Assembly (NCBI GenBank): GCA_041946685.1
Contig: JBHGAV010000002.1
Span: 54,475-118,474 of the forward strand
Length of the DNA stretch: 64,000 bases
Direction: 5' to 3'
Origin: JBHGAV01 sp041946685
Lineage (GTDB): Bacteria > Acidobacteriota > Terriglobia > Bryobacterales > Bryobacteraceae
The first letter of the stretch is position 1, and each line of letters opens with the position of its first letter. This document shows positions 18,047-27,415 of the stretch, piece by piece. The notes under the pieces were generated by a model. It saw nothing but the letters and a program-made list of their open reading frames with translations, did not search any database and was not told the DNA's origin. Both the position numbers and the translations under genes were made by a program.

Positions 18047-19398
18047 AGAGTCGAATTCTGGTCGTAGAAGACGAAGAGAAGCTTCGCCGCGTCATAGAGT
18101 TGCACCTGGCATCGTCCGGCTACGAGGTCGACAAGGCAGGATCGGCGGAGGAGGCGCTGCGGCTGGCCGACCGCGCAGATCTGATCCTGACGGATCTGCG
18201 GTTGCCCGGCATGGACGGGATCGAGCTGTTGTCCGTCGTGCAGCGCCAGGACTCCCGCACGCCCGTGGTGGTGATGACGGCCTTTGGCTCAGTGGAGAGG
18301 GCCGTGGAGGCCATGAAGGCCGGCGCCGTGGACTTTCTGATGAAGCCTTTCTCGCTCGACCACCTGGTGACGGTGATCGCCAAGGCGCTCGAAGTGCGGG
18401 CTTTGCGGGACGAGAACCGCCAACTCCGGGAGGAACTCGGACGCCGCTACGCGTTCGACAACGTGATAGGGCGCAGCGCGGCCATGCAGGAGATCTTCGC
18501 CACGATCATGCGGGTCGCTCCCACCCGGGCGACGGTGCTGCTGGCGGGCGAGAGCGGCGTCGGAAAGGACCTGGTAGCCCGCGCCATCCACTTTCATTCG
18601 CCCCGGCGGGATCGCCCATTCGTCAAGATCAACTGCACGGCGATTCCAGAGAACCTGATGGAGAGCGAGCTTTTCGGCTTCGAGAAAGGCGCCTTCACCG
18701 GAGCCGTCGCCCCCAAGCCCGGCAAGTTCGAGCAGGCCGATGGCGGTACGGCGTTCCTGGACGAGATCGGCGATGTGCCCGGCGGCATCCAAGTGAAGCT
18801 GCTGCGCGTGTTGCAGGAGCGCGAACTGGAGCGGCTGGGCAGCAACAAGACGCGTCAGATCGACGTCCGCATCCTGGCAGCCACCAACCGCGACCTGCGC
18901 GCCGCCCTGGAAGAAGGCACGTTTCGCGAGGATCTCTACTACCGGCTGAACGTGGTACCCATTAACATACCTCCGTTGAGGGAACGCAAGGAGGACATTC
19001 CCTTCCTGGCGGAGCACTTCGTCCAGAGACTGTCCAAGGAAACGGGCGCCAAGGCGAGCTCCATTTCCGAAGCCGCGATCCGGAAGCTGACCGAGTACCA
19101 CTGGCCCGGAAACGTACGCGAACTGGAGAACGTCATCGAGCGCAGCCTGGTGCTCTCGGCGGGCTCACGGCTGGAAGCTTCCGACATCAAGCTGGACGCG
19201 AGCCCGCGCAGCGGGACGGCTGCCACGACTTTCCTCCCCGAGGGGATGACGCTGGACGAGCACGAACAGGCGATCATCCGCGAGGCCCTGCGCCGGGCCG
19301 AGGGCAACAAGAGCCAGGCCGCGCGCCTGCTCGGCTTGACCCGCAACGCCCTCCGCTACCGCCTGTCCCAGATGGGCATGGAGGACAAGGGGGCGTAG
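18043..19398 (+). CDS. Sigma-54-dependent response regulator (NtrC family)
   Basis: This 451-residue protein has the three-part NtrC layout. The receiver domain (1-120) carries the phosphoacceptor D51 and acidic pair E9-D10. The AAA+ domain (about 140-370) has Walker A GESGVGKD at 169-176, the sigma-54 contact loop GAFTGA at 216-221, Walker B GGTAFLDEIGD, and the arginine finger region RILAATNRDLRA. The C-terminal Fis-type helix-turn-helix is NKSQAARLLGLTRNALRYRL. It should activate sigma-54 promoters after phosphorylation by the kinase encoded just upstream. Target genes are not identifiable here. Confidence 0.96.
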   Translation: MKSRILVVEDEEKLRRVIELHLASSGYEVDKAGSAEEALRLADRADLILTDLRLPGMDGIELLSVVQRQDSRTPVVVMTAFGSVERAVEAMKAGAVDFLMKPFSLDHLVTVIAKALEVRALRDENRQLREELGRRYAFDNVIGRSAAMQEIFATIMRVAPTRATVLLAGESGVGKDLVARAIHFHSPRRDRPFVKINCTAIPENLMESELFGFEKGAFTGAVAPKPGKFEQADGGTAFLDEIGDVPGGIQVKLLRVLQERELERLGSNKTRQIDVRILAATNRDLRAALEEGTFREDLYYRLNVVPINIPPLRERKEDIPFLAEHFVQRLSKETGAKASSISEAAIRKLTEYHWPGNVRELENVIERSLVLSAGSRLEASDIKLDASPRSGTAATTFLPEGMTLDEHEQAIIREALRRAEGNKSQAARLLGLTRNALRYRLSQMGMEDKGA

Positions 19399-19585
19399 GT
19401 TCAGGCGACTCTCCGGTACACCGAGTAGCGCTTGCCGAACATGGCGTTGACCGGGGCGGCCGCGATGTGCCGGGCCGGGTGCGGAGTTCTATATCTCACG
19501 CTCGCAGATCGCCCCGCGCCACAAGCACCCCCTTACGGCCATGCCTTCGGTTCTGCGATGGCCGGCCCCAGGGGGGAAGGCGCTG
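19399..19585. other. Intergenic region, no gene seen
   Basis: This 187-base stretch lies between two convergent genes. A short minus-strand frame ends at 19402 (MFGKRYSVYRRVA at its end) and may be a gene remnant, but it has no usable length. No terminator hairpin with a T-run was seen. Confidence 0.3.
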
Positions 19586-21529
19586 TCAGTTCTGCACGGC
19601 CGTGTAGAGAGTCTGCGTGGCAGCGGTGCCGCCCTGCGAGAGGGTGATTGGCACCGCGTCACCGGCGGCCGTGGGGGGCACCACCACATTGAACTGGTAC
19701 AGCCCCGTCGTGCCCGGCGCCAGCCCCTGGTAGGTCACCATCGCCCTGGTCCCGCCGATGAAGATCTCGACCGGATCCGCAAGGGTATTCGCTTGCTGCA
19801 CCAATTGTCCGGCATCCATAGCCGGAGTGACCCGGCCGAAGCCCACGCCGTAAAGGACGATCGTTTCACCGGGCCGCGCCCGGCGAGAGGCCATACCGGC
19901 CACCGAGCCGGAAGGCAGCAGAAACTCGCTCCCGTCGGCTGAGAGCGCACCCGCGTACTGCCTGCCTCCAACCTTGAACACAGGTGGGGCGTAAAGTCCC
20001 GGTTGTGTCGGATTCACGGTGATCGTGTAGGGGGCGCTGGTTCCTCCGGCAGTCGACACAGTGACCTGCTGTGAACCGGCGCTCACACCAAAGGGGACAA
20101 GCGCGTTCACCTGTGTCGGGCTGACATAGGACAGGAAGGCGTCCACACCGCCGATTCTGACTCTGGTCCCGCCGAGCGAAGTGGGCGCCTGGGAGCCAAC
20201 GAAATCAGCGGCCGTCCACAGGCGGGTACTCGCCGCCAGCCTCGATCCGTAGATCTCGATCCAGGAGCCGGGCGCGATCGAACCGAACGCGCCGAATTCG
20301 GAGGCGCTGAGCACCCCACCCTGACTGATCACGGGAGAGGCCGACGCGGGCGGAACATCGGGAGTCAGCAATCTGATCCGGTTGTTCTGAGTGTCGGAGA
20401 AGTAGACTCCGCCGGCCGCATCCAGAGCAACGCCTGAGGGAAACCGGAGCCGCGCGGCAGCAGCCGGGCCGTCGTCACCCCGAAACCCGAACCAGCCGTC
20501 TCCGGCGATGGTCCGGATGATGCCGTCCGGCGTCACCATGCGGATCCGGCTGTTGTAGGAGTCGACGATGAACATGTTCCCGTCGGCATCCAAAGCTACG
20601 CTCTTGGGGTAGTTCAGCATCGCCGATGTCGCCGGACCACCGTCGCCGTAAAAACCAAGGGCGCGGATGCCGGCCACCGTAGTGATGATCCCATCCTTGT
20701 CGACCTTGCGTACCAGACCATTGGTCGTATCGGCGATGTAAAGATTCCCGGTGGAATCGAATGCGACCCCCTGCGGATAGTTCAGGGCAGCACTGGTGGC
20801 AGCTCCGCCATCCCCGGCACTCCCATGAACGCCATTGCCGGCTACCGTGCTGATGATGCCGGCGGTGGTTACTTTGCGCACCCGGCTATTGTTGGAATCG
20901 GCGATGTAGAGGTTGCCCTCCGCGTCAAGAGCCAGTCCAATGGGACGATTGAGTCCGGCGGTAGTCGCCTTGCCGTTAGTGTCATAGCCCGCATCGCCTT
21001 CTTCAAGGGTTGCGTCGTAATCCCCCCAGTAGCCCGCGACATTGCTCCCCGCGACAGTGCTGATGGTGCCGCTGGTGGTGACCTTGCGGATGACGTTATT
21101 GCCGGTATCGGCTATGTAGAGGTTCCCGTCTTTGTCAAAGGCCAGGCCGCAGGGATGGTTGAGCTGGGCGCTGGTAGCGGCGCCGTCGTCGCCCTTATAC
21201 CCTGTTGTGCCATCGCCGGCCACGGTCGAGATGGTGCCGTCTGTCGATATCTTGCGCACGCGGCTGTTGAGCTGGTCGGCGATGTACAAATTGCCCGAGG
21301 AGTCGAAGGCCAGGCCGAAAGGGCTGAAAATCTGCGCACTGGCCGCAGCGCCCGCGTCTCCCGCAAATGCACCCGTCCCGTCTCCTGCGATGGTACGAAT
21401 CGTGTACGTCTGCGTCGAGGGGGCCTGGCTGGCCGCCGGCGCCAGCACCATCACGATGCCGACGAAACAGAGGACGATAGGTCGCGTCAACCTTGATTTT
21501 CCCTTTGTCTTCAGCGACATATGTGCCAT
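19586..21529 (-). CDS. Exported NHL-repeat protein with TIGR03437 C-terminal domain
   Basis: The 647-residue protein starts with a basic region and a hydrophobic signal segment (about 17-35, IVLCFVGIVMVLAPAASQA). Six NHL repeats follow (about 45-390), each with the pattern GLAFDxxGNLYIADxxNxRVRKV, probably one six-bladed propeller; the third has an extra acidic loop of about 14 residues. Residues from about 399 to the end match the TIGR03437 domain common in Solibacter relatives (APGSWIEIYGSRLA, VNALVPFGVSAG, ETIVLYGVGFG, GLYQFNVVVP). The role is unknown; extracellular binding is likely. An ATG three codons in (21520) is an alternative start. Confidence 0.85.
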   Translation of the reverse strand: MAHMSLKTKGKSRLTRPIVLCFVGIVMVLAPAASQAPSTQTYTIRTIAGDGTGAFAGDAGAAASAQIFSPFGLAFDSSGNLYIADQLNSRVRKISTDGTISTVAGDGTTGYKGDDGAATSAQLNHPCGLAFDKDGNLYIADTGNNVIRKVTTSGTISTVAGSNVAGYWGDYDATLEEGDAGYDTNGKATTAGLNRPIGLALDAEGNLYIADSNNSRVRKVTTAGIISTVAGNGVHGSAGDGGAATSAALNYPQGVAFDSTGNLYIADTTNGLVRKVDKDGIITTVAGIRALGFYGDGGPATSAMLNYPKSVALDADGNMFIVDSYNSRIRMVTPDGIIRTIAGDGWFGFRGDDGPAAAARLRFPSGVALDAAGGVYFSDTQNNRIRLLTPDVPPASASPVISQGGVLSASEFGAFGSIAPGSWIEIYGSRLAASTRLWTAADFVGSQAPTSLGGTRVRIGGVDAFLSYVSPTQVNALVPFGVSAGSQQVTVSTAGGTSAPYTITVNPTQPGLYAPPVFKVGGRQYAGALSADGSEFLLPSGSVAGMASRRARPGETIVLYGVGFGRVTPAMDAGQLVQQANTLADPVEIFIGGTRAMVTYQGLAPGTTGLYQFNVVVPPTAAGDAVPITLSQGGTAATQTLYTAVQN

Positions 21530-21666
21530 CTATGACCCCATCCCTGCCCTGAGTCTCAAGGCACGCGGAACTTCCAGTTTAGCTGATGGCAAGACCTCAT
21601 GGACGTGGAGGGCCGGCTCCCGGTTTCCGGCCCCCGGCCTGAGGTTCCGGGAAGTGTCTCCCCGAT

Positions 21667-22977
21667 CTATAGCCTGACGATCTTATCGGACGCGAAGCCC
21701 TTCATGGCGTTGCGGGTGTCAACAACCAGGCTGGATCTTTCCAGAATCGCCGCGTAGTCGAACGCGGAATGATTGGTGATGATCAGCACGCAGTCTGCCC
21801 GCGCAGCCGACTCCTCGGCCGGCTGCGATTCCAGTTGGAAACTGTCCGTCCTCAGCTCGGCGACGTGCGGGTCGGAGTAGCTGAGCCGCGCGTGCCGCCT
21901 TTCGAGCAGGTGCATGACATCGAGCGCCGGCGATTCGCGCAGATCGTCAATGTCCTTCTTGTAGGCAACGCCCAGAACGTGCACGTGCGCGCCCTTGAGA
22001 GCCTTCCCCCGTTCGTTCAGGGCGTTCTGCACCTTGTCCACAACAAACTGGGGCATCTGCCCGTTGACGTACCCGGCCAGCTCGATGAAGCGCGCCTCAA
22101 TCCCGGCCTGCCGCGTCTTCCAGGACAGGTAGAAGGGATCGATGGGGATGCAGTGACCTCCGAGACCGGGTCCGGGGTAGAACGGCATGAAGCCGAAGGG
22201 CTTGGTCGCAGCCGCGTCGATGACCTCCCACACGTTGATGCCCATGCGGTCGCACATCAGCGCCAGCTCGTTCACCATTCCAATGTTGATCATGCGGAAG
22301 GTGTTCTCGAGCAGCTTCACCATTTCGGCCACCTGAGTGGAACTCACCGGCACGACCCGCTCGAGCGCCTGCCCGTAGAAAAGGGCCCCCATGCGCGTGC
22401 ACTCCGGCGTCACCCCCCCAACCACCTTGGGAATGTTGGCGGTCTGAAAGGCGGCATTGCCGGGATCGACCCGCTCAGGGGAGAAGCACAGGTAGAAGTC
22501 CCGCCCCGCCCGCAGGCCCGAAGCCTCAAACATGGGCAACAGCAGCTCGTCGGTGGTGCCCGGGTAGGTGGTCGATTCCAGGATCAGGAGCATCCCCGCG
22601 TGCAGATACTTGGCGATCTGCTGGCAGGAGGAGACGATGTAGCTCATGTCCGGGTCTTTGGTCTTGCGCAGCGGAGTCGGCACGCAGATGTTGACGGTGT
22701 CCATCCCCGCGATCGCTTCAAATCCGGTTGTGGCGCGCAGCTTCCCTTGGCTCACCAGGGGACCCAAGATCGCGGAGGGGACATCGCCGACATAGGAATC
22801 GCCCGCGTTCACCCGCGCCACCTTCCGCTCGTTCACATCAATCCCCGTGACCGAGAACCCGGCCCGGGCAAACTCCGCCGCCAGCGGCAGGCCTACGTAG
22901 CCGAGCCCGACCACACCCACCCGGGCCGTCCGGGCTCGAATCTTGCTTTCCAGTTCCAACGCGATTCCCTCGCTCAA
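21667..22977 (-). CDS. UDP-N-acetyl-hexosamine 6-dehydrogenase (WbpA/WecC type)
   Basis: The 436-residue NAD-dependent enzyme oxidises the C6 of a nucleotide sugar to the uronic acid. The Rossmann motif is VGLGYVGLPLAAEF (about 23-36), followed by VNICVPTPL, the ESTTYPGTTDE stretch of the WbpA branch, and the catalytic cysteine in GGHCIPIDPFY. The C-terminal domain carries GVAYKKDIDDLRESPALDV. These point to the UDP-GlcNAc/ManNAc group rather than UDP-glucose dehydrogenase. The start is TTG at 22977, set by GGGAGG nine bases upstream. The gene lies downstream of a membrane glycosyltransferase gene, fitting surface polysaccharide synthesis. Confidence 0.88.
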   Translation of the reverse strand: MSEGIALELESKIRARTARVGVVGLGYVGLPLAAEFARAGFSVTGIDVNERKVARVNAGDSYVGDVPSAILGPLVSQGKLRATTGFEAIAGMDTVNICVPTPLRKTKDPDMSYIVSSCQQIAKYLHAGMLLILESTTYPGTTDELLLPMFEASGLRAGRDFYLCFSPERVDPGNAAFQTANIPKVVGGVTPECTRMGALFYGQALERVVPVSSTQVAEMVKLLENTFRMINIGMVNELALMCDRMGINVWEVIDAAATKPFGFMPFYPGPGLGGHCIPIDPFYLSWKTRQAGIEARFIELAGYVNGQMPQFVVDKVQNALNERGKALKGAHVHVLGVAYKKDIDDLRESPALDVMHLLERRHARLSYSDPHVAELRTDSFQLESQPAEESAARADCVLIITNHSAFDYAAILERSSLVVDTRNAMKGFASDKIVRL

Positions 22978-23007
22978 GTTATGATTCCTCCCGGCTGGCG
23001 ATCCCCG

Positions 23008-24552
23008 TCAGTTCCGCCGGTAGATGCAGACGTCTTCCGCGCCTTCAACGGAAATCGTCTTCACGCACCGGTATCGCAGGCCCTCTCGTGACGCTTTTGC
23101 AATCGCCTGGTCTACCGGATCGCCCTTGATCGCCAGAGCCCATTCCTCCTGAAGGAACACGGAAGGCCGCGCCATGGCTGCCGGCCAGGCCGGCACGTTG
23201 TCGTCGTACAGGCTCTCCCGCAGCGGGATGCCTCCCTCGCGCAGTACCCCCGGCAAGTCGCCGAACGTCATAACAATCCCGGTTCCCGGCCGGTAGTGCT
23301 CGCTCAGGAATCTCGCCGCCTGGCTGGTCCAATTCCGGCGGGCTTCCGAGTTCACCTGCGATTCCTTCCAGCAGATCGAGCTCTGCGGAAAGGGTGACCT
23401 TATCCAGGGTACGACAGCCAGCACGACCACCGCCAACCAGGCCGGGCCCCGGAGTCTTGACGGCGTCGCGGATACGAGGGCGCCCGCCGCGAAGGCCAGC
23501 GCGGGCAGCGCCGTCACCCCGAACCTGGTGTTGTAGTACGAGAACGGCCACAGGTGCGGCATGAAGAGGGGGGTGCCGCCCGAGTGCATGCTCGCCACAA
23601 GGAACAGAGCGGGAGCGGCCAGCAGAAGGATTGGCCAGAAGGCACGCTTGAAGATTCCTGCCACCAGGCCGATCATGCCCATCCACACCACCGGTCCTCC
23701 CGCCGCGAGCCACACGGCATGCCGGTAGTAGAGCCAGGCCTCCTGCCAGTTGTGGTCGCCGCGATAGCGGGTCATGGAGGTGGTCGCCAGGGTGCGGGCC
23801 CAGATCGCGTGCGCCGAGTGAGGGCCGCGGTAGAACTCCAGAAAATCGCCCCAATACCACCAGTTGTGAGCCAGCCATGCCAGCGGACCGAGCGCGGCGA
23901 TCGCCGCAAAGAGGAAAGCAGTGAGCAGCCGCCGCCTGCGGGACGCAATCAGGAAGAACAGCGAGACAATCGGGATCAGCGACCAACCCTCGTAACGGGC
24001 CAGTGACGTCGCGATGCCTGCGACTCCGGCCAGGACCACCCAAACCAGGGATTGGCTCTCGCGGAACCGGACGGTCACATAGACCAGTGCGGCGAGCGTG
24101 CCGAAGAGCACCGGCTCGGTCATGGGCGTTGCCTGCAAGTACAACGCGTTCGGGTTGAGCACAAACACCGAGAGAGTGGCCGCGGCCGCCGCCCGGCCGC
24201 CGAAGACCCTGCGTGCCGCGGCAAACAGGAGCATCCCGGCGGAAACAAAACATAACGCGGAACTGAAAGCGCCCGCCAGCCCGCTTTGCCAGAGCGTATC
24301 GGACCAGACGAAGGGCAGCATCAACAGGTGCGGCAACGGCAGCCACACGGACCCGATCTGGAAGGGTCCCGGCGTGCGCGAATCCAGGACGCGCCGGGCG
24401 ATGTTGAGGTGAGCTTCCGAATCTCCGTAGTAGAGCGTGTATCCGTGGGAGCTGATCCACCAGACCGCCGAGGCCGACACCAACGCTGTCAGAGCCAGAG
24501 CAGCGAGAAGATCAGAATTGCGTGGAGGCCTGGAACTCGCGGAACCGCGCAT
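23008..24552 (-). CDS. Polytopic membrane glycosyltransferase (GT39/ArnT-like)
   Basis: The 514-residue protein has about ten hydrophobic segments and a soluble C-terminal part of about 120 residues. The first periplasmic loop has YYGDSEAHLNIARRVLDS, with the acidic residues expected at the active site of GT-C enzymes that use polyprenyl-phosphate sugars. TPMTEPVLFGTLAALVYV is typical of the PMT_2 group. The acceptor is unknown; lipid or protein glycosylation at the outer face of the inner membrane is the family default. Its start overlaps the end of the PfkB kinase gene by 41 bases, so the two are probably one operon with the downstream dehydrogenase. Confidence 0.72.
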   Translation of the reverse strand: MRGSASSRPPRNSDLLAALALTALVSASAVWWISSHGYTLYYGDSEAHLNIARRVLDSRTPGPFQIGSVWLPLPHLLMLPFVWSDTLWQSGLAGAFSSALCFVSAGMLLFAAARRVFGGRAAAAATLSVFVLNPNALYLQATPMTEPVLFGTLAALVYVTVRFRESQSLVWVVLAGVAGIATSLARYEGWSLIPIVSLFFLIASRRRRLLTAFLFAAIAALGPLAWLAHNWWYWGDFLEFYRGPHSAHAIWARTLATTSMTRYRGDHNWQEAWLYYRHAVWLAAGGPVVWMGMIGLVAGIFKRAFWPILLLAAPALFLVASMHSGGTPLFMPHLWPFSYYNTRFGVTALPALAFAAGALVSATPSRLRGPAWLAVVVLAVVPWIRSPFPQSSICWKESQVNSEARRNWTSQAARFLSEHYRPGTGIVMTFGDLPGVLREGGIPLRESLYDDNVPAWPAAMARPSVFLQEEWALAIKGDPVDQAIAKASREGLRYRCVKTISVEGAEDVCIYRRN

Positions 24553-25429
24553 CGATCTCCGCCCTGCTCAGGGTGCGGAAACGGTCCACCCCGAATCTTT
24601 CGCAGCAGAAGCTCCCCATCACGGAGCCGTAGACCACGGCGCGGCGCAGTACGGCGGGCTCCAAGGTCCCGTCCAAAGGATCAACACCCTCCTGAGCCAG
24701 GTAACCGCAGAATCCGCCGGCGAAGCAGTCGCCGGCCCCGGTGGGGTCCATCACCTTGTCGAGCAAGTAGCCGGGAACCGAGAAGTGCTCCTCGCGGGTG
24801 AAGAGCACCGCGCCGAACTCGCCGCGCTTGACGACCAGGATGCGGGGTCCCATCGCCAGGATCACCGCGGCTGCCCTGCGCAAATTCGACTCGCCGGAGA
24901 GCAGGCGGGCCTCGCTGTCGTTGATGAGCAGGAAATCCCACTCGCGGATCGTGCGGAGCAGATCGTCGCGGAAGTCCTGTATCCAGTAATTCATGGTGTC
25001 GCCACCCACCAGGCGCAGGCCGTCCATCTGGGCTCTCACGGAAGCTTGAAGCTCAGGCTGGATGTTGCCCAGCAGCAGGTAGGGCTGACGACGGTAGTGG
25101 CCGGGGAGCTTGGGCTGAAAGTCAGCGAACACGTTCAGGTCCGTGCGGGTTGTCGTACGGTCATTCATGTCCGTCGAGTACACGCCCGACCAGTAAAAGG
25201 TCTTGCCCGGAACCCGCTCCAGTCCCGCCAGATCGATTCCCCGGCCGGAGAGAAAGTCAACGTCCTCCCGCGCAAAGTCCTCGCCGACCACGGCGACGAT
25301 CCTCACCTGGGTGAAATAGCTGGCGGCCAGCGAGATGTACGTGCAGGCGCCGCCCAGCATCCGCTCCACGCGTCCGTGCGGAGTCTCCACGCCGTCATAG
25401 GCGACGGAACCAACCACGACCAGCGACAT
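24512..25429 (-). CDS. PfkB-family sugar kinase
   Basis: The 305-residue ribokinase-fold enzyme has the substrate-side motif GGACTYISLAAS near residues 26-37 and the C-terminal signature DPTGAGDCFAGGFCGYL, in which the second Asp is the catalytic base. The FYWSGVYSTDMNDRTT insert and NPH-like region are not those of a standard ribokinase or fructokinase, so the substrate (nucleoside or sugar) stays open. TACAAT lies seven bases before the ATG at 25429, suggesting a leaderless mRNA, although AAGGG also fits a weak ribosome binding site. It heads a run with the membrane transferase and the nucleotide-sugar dehydrogenase. Confidence 0.85.
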   Translation of the reverse strand: MSLVVVGSVAYDGVETPHGRVERMLGGACTYISLAASYFTQVRIVAVVGEDFAREDVDFLSGRGIDLAGLERVPGKTFYWSGVYSTDMNDRTTTRTDLNVFADFQPKLPGHYRRQPYLLLGNIQPELQASVRAQMDGLRLVGGDTMNYWIQDFRDDLLRTIREWDFLLINDSEARLLSGESNLRRAAAVILAMGPRILVVKRGEFGAVLFTREEHFSVPGYLLDKVMDPTGAGDCFAGGFCGYLAQEGVDPLDGTLEPAVLRRAVVYGSVMGSFCCERFGVDRFRTLSRAEIDARFREFQASTQF

Positions 25430-25436
25430 CCCTTCG

Positions 25437-25442
25437 ATTGTA
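25437..25442 (-). promoter_or_regulatory. -10 box of the PfkB kinase gene
   Basis: TACAAT on the minus strand ends seven bases before the ATG. CTGAAG, a partial -35 match, lies 17 bases further upstream (25460-25465). Confidence 0.45.
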
Positions 25443-25470
25443 ACCGAGGGCCCGCGGGGCTTCAGAAGGG

Positions 25471-25476
25471 TAGAAT
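25471..25476 (+). promoter_or_regulatory. -10 box of the metallophosphoesterase gene
   Basis: TAGAAT ends six bases before the TTG start at 25483. No -35 match was found. Confidence 0.4.
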
Positions 25477-25482
25477 GAGGAC

Positions 25483-26646
25483 TTGCTCGCGATATTGCCA
25501 GCCATCCGGCACCTGCCCACCCTGAGCCTCCTCCTCGTCGTGCTGTCGCTGCACATCCTTGCGTGGCGCTGGCTGAGAGAAGCCACTGGCGTGCGCGCTT
25601 CGGTTGCCAGGAGAAGGGTCTTGAATCTGGCGCTGGCGTTTCTGATCGCGTTGATGCTCGCGGGGTTCAGCCTACGCCTGGCCCGCGTCGTCCTCATCTT
25701 GCCGGCAGGCTCATGGGCCATCTGGCTCCAGGCGGCCGCGTTGGGGTGGGCACTGACGTTCCTTGTGCTCTTTGCGGGCCTATGGATCGTACGGCGCGCA
25801 CCGCGCTTCGATCCTCGTCGGCGCCGCTGGCTCAAGGCGGCCGCGGGGGCGGCCGCCGCGGCCCCGGTTGCCTTGGGCGGATACGGGGTCTTCGTGGAGC
25901 GCACAGCGCTCAAGGCAAACGAGGTGAATCTCCACTTGGACCACCTCCCGAAGGACCTGGATGGGATGCGGCTGGCCCAATTGACCGACATCCACCTGAG
26001 CCCGTTCCTGGAGGTCCGGGAGCTACTCCGGGCCGTGGAGATGGCCAACGAGTTCCGGCCCCACATCGCGCTTGTCACTGGCGACCTCATCACCGGTCCC
26101 GGGAATTGGCTGGAGAGGTGCCTCGGCGCGGTGGCTCGGCTTAGGCCGAGCGGCGGCACCTACGGCTGCCTGGGGAACCACGAAGGCTACATCAGGGCCG
26201 AGGATCGCTGCACCGCCCAGGGGCGGCGGCTGGGGATCGACTTTCTTCGAAGCGAAGCACGCGCCTTGAGCTTCGGCAGCGCCATAGTCAATCTCGTGGG
26301 TGTGGACTATCAGCGCATGGGAGGGCCGTACCTGGAGGGAGCCGGGAGCCTTCTCCGCGAGGGCAGCCTCAATGTGCTCTTGTCACACAATCCGGATGTG
26401 TTCCCGGTCGCCGCTAACCTGGGTTTCGATCTCACCATCTCAGGTCACACGCACGGCGGCCAGCTTGCTCTTAACTTACTGGGGCAATCTCTCAACGTCG
26501 TCCGGCCCTTCACGCCATATGTCCGGGGTCTTTACCGTAAGGGGCCTTCCGCTGTGTACGTGAGCCCCGGAATCGGGACGGTCGGAATCCCCGTTCGCAT
26601 CGGGGCGCCTCCGGAGGTGACTCTGATCCGCCTATGCGCTACCTGA
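25483..26646 (+). CDS. Membrane-anchored metallophosphoesterase
   Basis: The 387-residue protein begins with three or four hydrophobic segments (about 8-28, 45-70, 75-105) and a hydrophobic Ala-rich helix after RRRRWLK (about 120-140). A calcineurin-like phosphoesterase domain follows with all metal motifs: LTDIHLS, VTGDLITG, GNHEG, and SGHTHGGQ. This is the YkuE-like layout, in which the catalytic domain sits outside or at the membrane; lipid or nucleotide-lipid pyrophosphates are known family substrates. The start codon appears to be TTG. It overlaps the next metallophosphoesterase gene by 13 bases. Confidence 0.85.
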   Translation: MLAILPAIRHLPTLSLLLVVLSLHILAWRWLREATGVRASVARRRVLNLALAFLIALMLAGFSLRLARVVLILPAGSWAIWLQAAALGWALTFLVLFAGLWIVRRAPRFDPRRRRWLKAAAGAAAAAPVALGGYGVFVERTALKANEVNLHLDHLPKDLDGMRLAQLTDIHLSPFLEVRELLRAVEMANEFRPHIALVTGDLITGPGNWLERCLGAVARLRPSGGTYGCLGNHEGYIRAEDRCTAQGRRLGIDFLRSEARALSFGSAIVNLVGVDYQRMGGPYLEGAGSLLREGSLNVLLSHNPDVFPVAANLGFDLTISGHTHGGQLALNLLGQSLNVVRPFTPYVRGLYRKGPSAVYVSPGIGTVGIPVRIGAPPEVTLIRLCAT

Positions 26647-27374
26647 TACTGAGCGACATCCACTCCAACTGGGAGGCGCTCGAGGCGGTGCTGGGTCACG
26701 CCGAGGGTCTGTACGACCAGATCCTCTCGACCGGCGACCTGGTGGGCTACGGCGCCGATCCCAACCCCGTCGTCGAGTGGTCACGGAGCAATCTGAGCGT
26801 GGTGGTTCGTGGCAATCATGACAAGGTCTGCGCGGGTTTGGCGGATATGGAATGGTTCGGTCCCCGCGCGGTAGCCGCGGCGGCCTGGACCCGGGAGCAG
26901 CTTTCGCCGGCCAACCTTGAGTACCTTCGCAACCTCCCACGCGGGCCGCTCCGGGTCGAGGACTTCCAACTCATGCACGGCTCGCCCGCCGACGAGGACG
27001 AGTACATCATCGAGTCTTCTGATCTGTTGCACATCAAGCCCCACCTGCTGTGCCCCGTTTCCTTCTTCGGTCACACGCATCTCCAGGGAGGTTTCCTCGC
27101 CGCCGGCGCCGGCTTTGAGACCATCCCCCCTCCGCCGCCGGGCGCGGAGGAACGAGTCGTAGAATTGCCGCCGCGCTGCCAGTGTCTCGCCAATCCCGGC
27201 TCGGTGGGGCAGCCGCGCGACAGGGATCCGCGAGCCGCTTACCTGATCTATGCGTCTAAAGAGAGGGTGCTGCGGTACCGCAGAGTCCGGTACGACGTGG
27301 AGGCCGTGCAGCGCAAGATGCGCCAGGCCGGTCTTCCCGCAGCCCTGGCGGACCGTCTTTCGGCGGGCCGGTGA
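26634..27374 (+). CDS. Cytoplasmic metallophosphoesterase (YfcE/MJ0936-like)
   Basis: The 246-residue protein is a compact calcineurin-like phosphoesterase: LSDIHSNWEALEAVL at residues 6-20, GDLVGYG, VRGNHDKVC, LMHGSP and FFGHTHLQGG supply the metal ligands, and CLANPGSVGQPRD is the usual closing motif of this subfamily. No signal peptide or membrane segment is present. Its ATG overlaps the preceding gene by 13 bases, so translation is probably coupled. Two adjacent phosphoesterases of different subfamilies suggests related substrates, which the sequence does not reveal. Confidence 0.88.
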   Translation: MRYLILSDIHSNWEALEAVLGHAEGLYDQILSTGDLVGYGADPNPVVEWSRSNLSVVVRGNHDKVCAGLADMEWFGPRAVAAAAWTREQLSPANLEYLRNLPRGPLRVEDFQLMHGSPADEDEYIIESSDLLHIKPHLLCPVSFFGHTHLQGGFLAAGAGFETIPPPPPGAEERVVELPPRCQCLANPGSVGQPRDRDPRAAYLIYASKERVLRYRRVRYDVEAVQRKMRQAGLPAALADRLSAGR

Positions 27375-27415
27375 GGGCACTTGATAGAATCGAATTTTGG
27401 AGAGGGCAGTTGACG

